From NCBI GenBank assembly GCA_002347925.1, contig DDYL01000069.1:17326-44809 (forward strand): a stretch of 27,484 nt of DNA, given 5' to 3'. Of this stretch, positions 22,387-27,484 are shown in pieces (within the stretch, counting starts at the first letter, position 1; every line of letters begins with the position of its first letter). The stretch is from Chloroflexi bacterium UBA2235. GTDB taxonomy: Bacteria; Chloroflexota; UBA11872; UBA12225. The translations under genes were made by a program, and so were the position numbers. The notes under the pieces are model-generated. The model did no database searches. It was not told the DNA's origin and was given only the letters and a program-made list of their open reading frames with translations.

Positions 22387-24309
22387 TTACTTGCGCTTGT
22401 CGTCAGAGGCCTTGAATTCGGCGTCCACGATGTCGTCATCGGGACCAGGCTTCGCAGCATTCGGCGCACCTGGTTCACCGCCAGCATCGTCGGCGCCACC
22501 AGGGCCGGTCTGCTTGTACATCGCCTCAGCCAACTTGAACGAGACCCGCTCGACCTCCTCGGTCAGCGACTTGATCCGGTCAGCATCCTCACCCTTCAGC
22601 GCTTCCTTCAGGCTCGTTACCGAAGTCTCAATCTCGGTACGCTCGGCTTCGCTGACCTTGTCGCCATAGTCCTTGAGCGTCTTCTCAGTCTGGTAGACGA
22701 GGCTGTCGGCACGATTCCGCGTCTCGATCTCCTCGCGACGCTTGGCATCCTCGGCAGCGTACTGCTCAGACTCGCGCACCATGCGATCCACCTGGGACTT
22801 GTCGAGGTGAGTGCTTGCGGTAATGGTGACCCGCTGTTCACGCCCGGTTCCCAGATCCTTCGCCGACACGTTCAGGATCCCGTTCGCATCGATGTCAAAC
22901 GTGACCTCAACCTGAGGCACCCCGCGTGGCGCCGCCGGGATTCCCTCCAGGCGGAACCTACCGAGGGTCATGTTGTCGCGTGCCAGAGGTCGTTCGCCTT
23001 GCAGGACATGGATATCCACCGCGGTCTGGCTGTCCTCGGCGGTCGAGAAGGTCTCGGCCTTGCGCGTCGGGATGGTGGTGTTCCGCTCGATCATCCGCTG
23101 CATCACGCCACCAAGCGTCTCGACACCAAGTGACAGTGGCGTGACGTCGAGTAGAACGACGTCCTTGACCTCGCCGGTCAGCACCGCTGCCTGAATGGCA
23201 GCACCCACGGCCACAACCTCATCAGGGTTGACACCGAGGTTCGGCTCCTTGCCGGTCAGGCGCTTCACCAACTGCTGGATGACCGGCATGCGCGTTGATC
23301 CGCCCACCAGGACGACCTCGTCGATCTTGCTCGCATCGAGCCGCGCATCATTGAGTGCCTGTCGGAATGGCGCAACACATCGCTCGCTGATCTCGGAGGT
23401 AATCTCCTCGAACTTCGCCCGTGACAGCGTGACAGCCAGATGCTTGGGGCCATTCTGGTCGGCAGTGATGAAGGGGAGGTTGATCTCAGTCTGCATTACG
23501 CCGGACAGTTCGATCTTCGCCTTCTCTGACGCCTCAATCAGGCGTTGCAGGGCCTGCTTGTCCTTGCGAAGGTCAATCCCTTCCTCACGCAGGTACTGCT
23601 CAGCGACATACTGCAGGATCCGCTGGTCGTAGTCGTCACCGCCAAGGTGCGTGTCGCCGGCGGTGCTCTTGACCTCGAACACACCGTCACCCACTTCGAG
23701 GATTGACACGTCAAAGGTTCCACCACCAAGGTCCCATACGAGGATGGTCTCGGCCTTCTTCTTGTCCAGTCCGTACGCAAGGGCCGCAGCCGTCGGCTCG
23801 TTGATGATCCGCAGAACCTCGAGACCCGCAATCTGTCCGGCATTCTTGGTTGCCTGGCGCTGTGCGTCGTTGAAGTACGCCGGGACGGTGATGACGGCCT
23901 GCGTGACCTTCTCACCGAGGTACTTCTCGGCGTCGGTCTTGAGCTTCTGCAAGATGAAGGCCGAAACCTCCTCGGGCGAGAAATCCTTACCGCCATTCGG
24001 CAGGTTTACCTTTGCTTCGCCCTTCGGACCCGCAACCATCTTGTACGCCGTGTTGGATGCCTCGGATTGACGTTGCGCCAACCCCATTCCCATGAACCGC
24101 TTGATCGATGCAACCGTGTTCTCCGAGTTCAGGACCGACTGCCGACGGGCAAGCTGCCCGACCAACCGCTCGCCACTTTTGGTGAATGCGACCACGGACG
24201 GCGTCAGCCGCCCACCTTCCGCATTGGGGATGACGACCGGGTCACCGGCCTCCATGACCGCGATGACCGAATTGGTGGTCCCGAGATCGATGCCTACTAC
24301 CTTTGCCAT
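22387..24309 (-). CDS. dnaK: Hsp70 chaperone DnaK
   Basis: A 640-residue Hsp70. The nucleotide-binding domain starts MAKVVGIDLGTTNS, with phosphate-2 and adenosine motifs seen as VWDLGGGTFDVSI and VVLVGGSTRMP; IINEPTAAALAYGLD is also present. The interdomain linker is VVLLDVTPLSLG, followed by the beta substrate-binding domain and the helical lid. The end GPDDDIVDAEFK keeps the conserved acidic DDxVDAEF tail. It binds exposed hydrophobic stretches with DnaJ and GrpE, feeds ClpB, and in HspR-controlled bacteria also serves as co-repressor. GGAGG lies about 8-9 nt before the ATG at 24309; the frame runs 18 codons further up, but without similarity. It starts 115 bp after the lon stop, a gap with a hairpin and an ACGCGT inverted repeat. 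Confidence 0.98.
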   Translation of the reverse strand: MAKVVGIDLGTTNSVIAVMEAGDPVVIPNAEGGRLTPSVVAFTKSGERLVGQLARRQSVLNSENTVASIKRFMGMGLAQRQSEASNTAYKMVAGPKGEAKVNLPNGGKDFSPEEVSAFILQKLKTDAEKYLGEKVTQAVITVPAYFNDAQRQATKNAGQIAGLEVLRIINEPTAAALAYGLDKKKAETILVWDLGGGTFDVSILEVGDGVFEVKSTAGDTHLGGDDYDQRILQYVAEQYLREEGIDLRKDKQALQRLIEASEKAKIELSGVMQTEINLPFITADQNGPKHLAVTLSRAKFEEITSEISERCVAPFRQALNDARLDASKIDEVVLVGGSTRMPVIQQLVKRLTGKEPNLGVNPDEVVAVGAAIQAAVLTGEVKDVVLLDVTPLSLGVETLGGVMQRMIERNTTIPTRKAETFSTAEDSQTAVDIHVLQGERPLARDNMTLGRFRLEGIPAAPRGVPQVEVTFDIDANGILNVSAKDLGTGREQRVTITASTHLDKSQVDRMVRESEQYAAEDAKRREEIETRNRADSLVYQTEKTLKDYGDKVSEAERTEIETSVTSLKEALKGEDADRIKSLTEEVERVSFKLAEAMYKQTGPGGADDAGGEPGAPNAAKPGPDDDIVDAEFKASDDKRK

Positions 24310-24341
24310 GATTGTTTTCCCTCCGACGTGATCGGGTTCGT

Positions 24342-24367
24342 ACGCGTTGGTGGTTGGCACCACGCGT
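24342..24367 (-). promoter_or_regulatory. Imperfect inverted repeat before dnaK
   Basis: Two ACGCGT hexamers (24342-24347 and 24362-24367) extend inward as GGTG and CACC, giving a 10-bp pair with one bulged base. A TTGACG -35-like hexamer (minus strand, 24370-24365) overlaps the outer arm, but no good -10 box is at the right distance. Possible operator. Confidence 0.4.
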
Positions 24368-24384
24368 CAATTCCTGTGTGTTCA

Positions 24385-24399
24385 CGCCCCATCGGGGCG
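24385..24399 (-). terminator. Short GC hairpin after lon
   Basis: CGCCCC (24385-24390) and GGGGCG (24394-24399) with a 3-nt loop, 25 bp past the lon stop. No T run, so it may attenuate rather than end transcription into dnaK. Confidence 0.4.
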
Positions 24400-24424
24400 G
24401 TTGCGGAAACCCAGACAGGCTTCC

Positions 24425-27013
24425 CTATGTTGTGGATGGTGGGGCCGGAATGCGTGCCGAACCCTTCGGTGTCGGACGCAATGCCAGTCGCAACACTTCA
24501 TCTACCTCCTCGACCCATACGATTCGCAGCGCCTTCCGGATATCCGGCGGGATGTCCGGCAGATCCTTGCGGTTCTCAGCGGGCAAGATCAGCACCTTCA
24601 TCCCGGCGCGATGCGCCGCCAGCGCCTTCTGCTTGACGCCACCGATTGCCAGTACTTTGCCCCGCAATGTGACTTCCCCGGTCATCGCAACATCGGACCG
24701 GACAGCCCGACCGGAAAGGGCCGAAGCAATCGCGGTGGTCATCGTGATGCCGGCGGACGGTCCGTCCTTTGGCTGCGCCCCGGCAGGCACATGCACGTGC
24801 ACGCCATGCGTCTCAAAGAAATTGGGCGTGACGCCGAAGTCAGCGGCCCGTCCACGCACGTAACTGAATGCCGCACGCACCGATTCCTGCATGACGTCCC
24901 CAAGCTGGCCGGTCAACACCAGGGGCGCTTGGGCATCGGTCCGTCCCGGAATCCACGTCGCCTCGACTTCAATGAGGTCACCGCCCGTCTCGGTCACCGC
25001 AAGGCCATACGCCACCCCGGCTTCATCGCGACGCGCGCCCTCACCGGTCTCGAACCGGACTGGCCCGAGGAACCCGTCAATGGTTTCGGCGGTCACATGA
25101 ACCTTTACGGCCTGTGCTGCCTCATCATCAGCCGCCTCTGCGACAGTACGTGCCACCTTGCGGCAAACCTGCGCGATCTGTCGATCAAGATTGCGCACGC
25201 CCGCCTCACGGGTGTGCCCCCTGATAATCAGACGCAACGCCTCATCATCGATCTGCACGTGCGAAGTCGTGACACCATGCTGCTCCAGCTGACGCGGAAC
25301 CACGAAGCGCGCTGCAATCTGGACCTTCTCCTCTTCCGTATATCCGGGAATGGAGATCACCTCCATGCGGTCCCGAAGCGCCGGCGGGATTGGGTCCAGC
25401 AGGTTCGCGGTCGTGATGAAAAGAACGCGCGACAGATCAAAGGGCGCCTCGAGGTAATGATCTGAGAAGGTGGCATTCTGTTCCGGGTCAAGCACCTCGA
25501 GTAACGCGCTGGACGGATCACCCCTGAAGTCGCGACCAATCTTGTCGATCTCATCAAGCATGAAGATCGGATTGCGGGCACCCGCATCGCGCATCCCTCG
25601 AAGGATCCGCCCCGGCATCGCGCCAACATATGTCCGACGATGCCCGCGGATCTCGGCCTCGTCCCGGACGCCTCCCAGGCTGATCCGGACAAACGTCCGG
25701 CCCATGGCGCGCGCGATGCTCCGTCCCAGACTGGTCTTCCCGACACCCGGAGGACCCGCAAGGCAAAGGATCGGGCTACGCAACTTCCCTGAGAGCCGTC
25801 GAACGGCGAGGAACTCTATGATCCGCTCCTTCACCTTCTCGAGACCGAAATGATCCTCATCAAGGATCTGCTCGGCATCGCGGAGATGGAGCGAGTCTGC
25901 CGTTTCCTTGGACCACGGCAGGCTCACAAGCCAGTCAACATAGGTGCGGACGATCCCCGTTTCGGGCGACCCGGGCGGGATCATCGGCAACCTGTCGATC
26001 TCTCGTGTGGCTCTTTCGCGGACTGCTTCAGGCATTCCGGCCTGGATAACTCGCTGACGCAGGCCCTCGATCTCCGTTTGCTGGGGATCGCCATCACCAA
26101 GTTCCCGGTGGATGGCCTTGATCTGTTCGCGGAGGAAATATTCCCTCTGGGTTTTCTCCATGCCCTTGTGGATCTCGCCCTGGATCTTGTTCTTGAGATC
26201 GACGATGTCCAGGTGATGCGAAAGGAACCCAGAAACGGCGCGCAAGCGGTCTGTGGGATCGGTAATCTCGAGAAGCTGTTGGCGCTGCGCAACCGTCAGG
26301 TCGGGTGCAAACGCCGCGATATCCGCCAACCAGCCAGGTTCCTCAGTGCTGCGCGCCGTCGTGAGCACTTCCGGATGGCCCGAACGACCCTTTTCGATGA
26401 GTTGCTCGAGCTGGTTCATCACCGACCGCATCAGCGCCTCGGTGGTAAGCGTGCGGGTATCGCCTTCGGAAAGCGCTTCGTAGGTCGTTCTCAGGAATGT
26501 CGGTCCCGGTCCGGTTGTGGGCGCCACAGGTTCGTCACCGGCCCCGTCACGATCAGACCCTCCGTCACCTTCCGCTTCCCCAGGCGCGCTTGCCGGTTCG
26601 GCACTTTCGGCAACGGGTAATTCCGCGGCTCGCGGCTCGCCAGTCGCATAGTCGACACTTGTGCACATGGTCACCTTGGCGCGCGTCAGACCTTGCACCA
26701 CCACTTGCAGGCCACCGCTCGGCACTCGGATGGACTGCACCACCTGGGCAACCGTGCCAACCTGATAAAGGTCATCAGGGTTCACCAACCCCAAGTCCTC
26801 GCGCCTCTGGGCGACAAGCATCACGACCGGACGGTCACTATTCGCCGACAGGACTGCGCTGATCGAGGCGGGCATTTCGACAAGCAGCGGCACCGTCATT
26901 CTCGGGAAGACGACCGTGTTGATCAGTGGCAGGACCGGCAGGGATGCGGGAAGATCACGTGACCCACGGCGACGCCGCGGTTTGGCACGTTCCGGGGTCA
27001 CCAAGTCAGACAA
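24425..27013 (-). CDS. lon: ATP-dependent protease Lon (LonA)
   Basis: An 862-residue hexameric AAA+ protease for damaged and regulatory proteins. Order: N-terminal substrate domain (about 22-300, beginning LPVLPLINTVVFP), AAA+ domain with Walker A GPPGVGKT (420-427) and Walker B FMLDEID (484-490), and protease domain with catalytic S753 in KDGPSAGITM and K796 in GGVKQKALAAHRAG. There is no membrane insert, so it is LonA. An acidic, Glu/Gly/Asp/Pro-rich stretch (about 133-172) is inserted in the N domain. The start is TTG at 27013, supported by GAGGTGA about 6 nt upstream and by the absence of a nearer ATG. The promoter at 27063-27091 is overlapped by a HAIR-like operator, so HspR control is likely. 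It leads the leftward heat-shock series and is 115 bp before dnaK. Confidence 0.96.
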   Translation of the reverse strand: MSDLVTPERAKPRRRRGSRDLPASLPVLPLINTVVFPRMTVPLLVEMPASISAVLSANSDRPVVMLVAQRREDLGLVNPDDLYQVGTVAQVVQSIRVPSGGLQVVVQGLTRAKVTMCTSVDYATGEPRAAELPVAESAEPASAPGEAEGDGGSDRDGAGDEPVAPTTGPGPTFLRTTYEALSEGDTRTLTTEALMRSVMNQLEQLIEKGRSGHPEVLTTARSTEEPGWLADIAAFAPDLTVAQRQQLLEITDPTDRLRAVSGFLSHHLDIVDLKNKIQGEIHKGMEKTQREYFLREQIKAIHRELGDGDPQQTEIEGLRQRVIQAGMPEAVRERATREIDRLPMIPPGSPETGIVRTYVDWLVSLPWSKETADSLHLRDAEQILDEDHFGLEKVKERIIEFLAVRRLSGKLRSPILCLAGPPGVGKTSLGRSIARAMGRTFVRISLGGVRDEAEIRGHRRTYVGAMPGRILRGMRDAGARNPIFMLDEIDKIGRDFRGDPSSALLEVLDPEQNATFSDHYLEAPFDLSRVLFITTANLLDPIPPALRDRMEVISIPGYTEEEKVQIAARFVVPRQLEQHGVTTSHVQIDDEALRLIIRGHTREAGVRNLDRQIAQVCRKVARTVAEAADDEAAQAVKVHVTAETIDGFLGPVRFETGEGARRDEAGVAYGLAVTETGGDLIEVEATWIPGRTDAQAPLVLTGQLGDVMQESVRAAFSYVRGRAADFGVTPNFFETHGVHVHVPAGAQPKDGPSAGITMTTAIASALSGRAVRSDVAMTGEVTLRGKVLAIGGVKQKALAAHRAGMKVLILPAENRKDLPDIPPDIRKALRIVWVEEVDEVLRLALRPTPKGSARIPAPPSTT

Positions 27014-27062
27014 TCTTTCACCTCGGGCAGTGGCCGGTCACGACCACGCTGGTACTGCGAAC

Positions 27063-27091
27063 AGCATAATACTTGAGTGCCTTGTTGTCAA
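27063..27091 (-). promoter_or_regulatory. Promoter of lon
   Basis: On the minus strand: TTGACA (27091-27086), a 17-nt spacer, then TATGCT (27068-27063). The -35 is a perfect match and the -10 matches at four of six. Predicted start near 27056, giving a leader of about 43 nt. Confidence 0.65.
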
Positions 27092-27092
27092 G
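27072..27092. promoter_or_regulatory. HAIR-like HspR operator over the lon promoter
   Basis: CTTGAGT (27072-27078), a 7-nt spacer, then TGTCAAG (27086-27092). The published HAIR consensus is CTTGAGT-N7-ACTCAAG; one half is perfect, the other matches at five of seven, and the spacing is exact. It covers the -35 box and most of the spacer, where bound HspR would exclude RNA polymerase. A perfect CGACATGTCG palindrome lies next to it at 27097-27106. Confidence 0.7.
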
Positions 27093-27154
27093 GGAGCGAC
27101 ATGTCGTATTGTCACTGATATCCCTGAAGACGAGGGCCCTGGACGCCCGAGCGG

Positions 27155-27484
27155 TCACGCCGGAGGAAGGTCAGGCGTCGGTCGGGGCGTACGAACCGGC
27201 CCGGCGCCGGCAATCCCGCACTGTGGTGGAGGCGCATCGAGGTAAAGAAGCTCCGGCACGCCACACACCATTCCCGTCCTGACCGTGGCAGGCATCGGGA
27301 ACGTCTCTTGCGGCCGACCCTTGAGCCACGTGTCCATGAACTCTTTCCAGATCCCGCCCGCACCAAGGCTGCCCGCAACCTGCAACATCGGTTTCGAGTC
27401 GGTATTCCCAACCCACACACCGACAACCAGGCTGGGGGTGTACCCGATCGTCAGCGAGTCCTTGTAGTCGTTTGTTGTCCCGGT
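27155..27484 (-). CDS. Class A penicillin-binding protein, C-terminal end (5' part outside window)
   Basis: The last 109 residues of a peptidoglycan synthase; the frame is open to the right edge. It begins TGTTNDYKDSLTIGYTPSLVVGVWVGNTDSKPM, which matches the region starting inside the KTGTT active-site motif of class A PBPs (the lysine is just outside the window), followed by the GGIWKEFMDTWLKG helix typical of the end of the transpeptidase domain. These membrane-anchored enzymes polymerise and cross-link cell-wall glycan. A short Pro-rich tail with two cysteines ends the protein. The stop is 141 bp before the lon start. The N-terminal glycosyltransferase domain cannot be seen, so class A is inferred from the GYTP.LVVGVWVGN pattern. 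Confidence 0.88.
   Translation of the reverse strand, partial: TGTTNDYKDSLTIGYTPSLVVGVWVGNTDSKPMLQVAGSLGAGGIWKEFMDTWLKGRPQETFPMPATVRTGMVCGVPELLYLDAPPPQCGIAGAGPVRTPRPTPDLPPA

Noticed and set aside
1..27484. tRNA genes, CRISPR arrays, insertion sequences, attachment sites
   Set aside because: No cloverleaf-like sequence, regularly spaced repeat, transposase or integrase frame, or terminal repeat was recognised on either strand. tRNA detection by eye is limited; a covariance-model scan would settle it.

Overview
This 27.5 kb window is ordinary bacterial chromosome: dense, GC-rich and almost entirely housekeeping genes. I saw no mobile element, CRISPR array, rRNA or tRNA. An HspR-type repressor inside a lon/dnaK/grpE/dnaJ/clpB cluster, a SpoIIM-family membrane protein, a large Asp-box propeller protein, GTG/TTG starts and apparently leaderless promoters would suit a Chloroflexota-like or actinobacterial-like lineage. 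That placement is inference; nothing in the window fixes the taxon.

Left part (1-5723, + strand): the 3' end of mutM, an ABC-F ATPase, a small three-helix membrane protein, a DapA-superfamily dehydratase resembling 5-dehydro-4-deoxyglucarate dehydratase, and an unusual potassium channel with two complete six-helix voltage-gated units fused in one chain. A perfect 14-bp hairpin separates the channel from a convergent DksA/TraR-type zinc-finger gene. A 356-bp divergent intergenic region then leads into a GroEL-like chaperonin. This chaperonin has no GroES neighbour and has lost two ATPase aspartates, so it looks like a specialised or degenerate paralogue.

Middle part (8432-16124): a 703-residue protein with twelve Asp-box repeats, an E2 acyltransferase without its E1/E3 partners, a D-2-hydroxyacid dehydrogenase, a DUF402 protein, a convergent M20 deacylase, and the DNA polymerase III delta subunit. 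Several U-poor hairpins mark the ends of transcription units.

Right part (16203-27484, - strand): read 5' to 3' on the minus strand, the order is the end of a class A penicillin-binding protein, lon, dnaK, grpE, dnaJ (no zinc finger), hspR, clpB, a SpoIIM-like protein and rpsT. A HAIR-like inverted repeat, the known HspR operator type, overlaps a good promoter just before lon. This suggests that HspR, with DnaK as its known co-repressor in other bacteria, controls the protease-chaperone array that encodes it. Further inverted repeats lie before dnaK and clpB.

The points most worth a second look are the tandem 12-helix K+ channel, the ATPase-altered chaperonin, and the lon-led HspR array with its operators.
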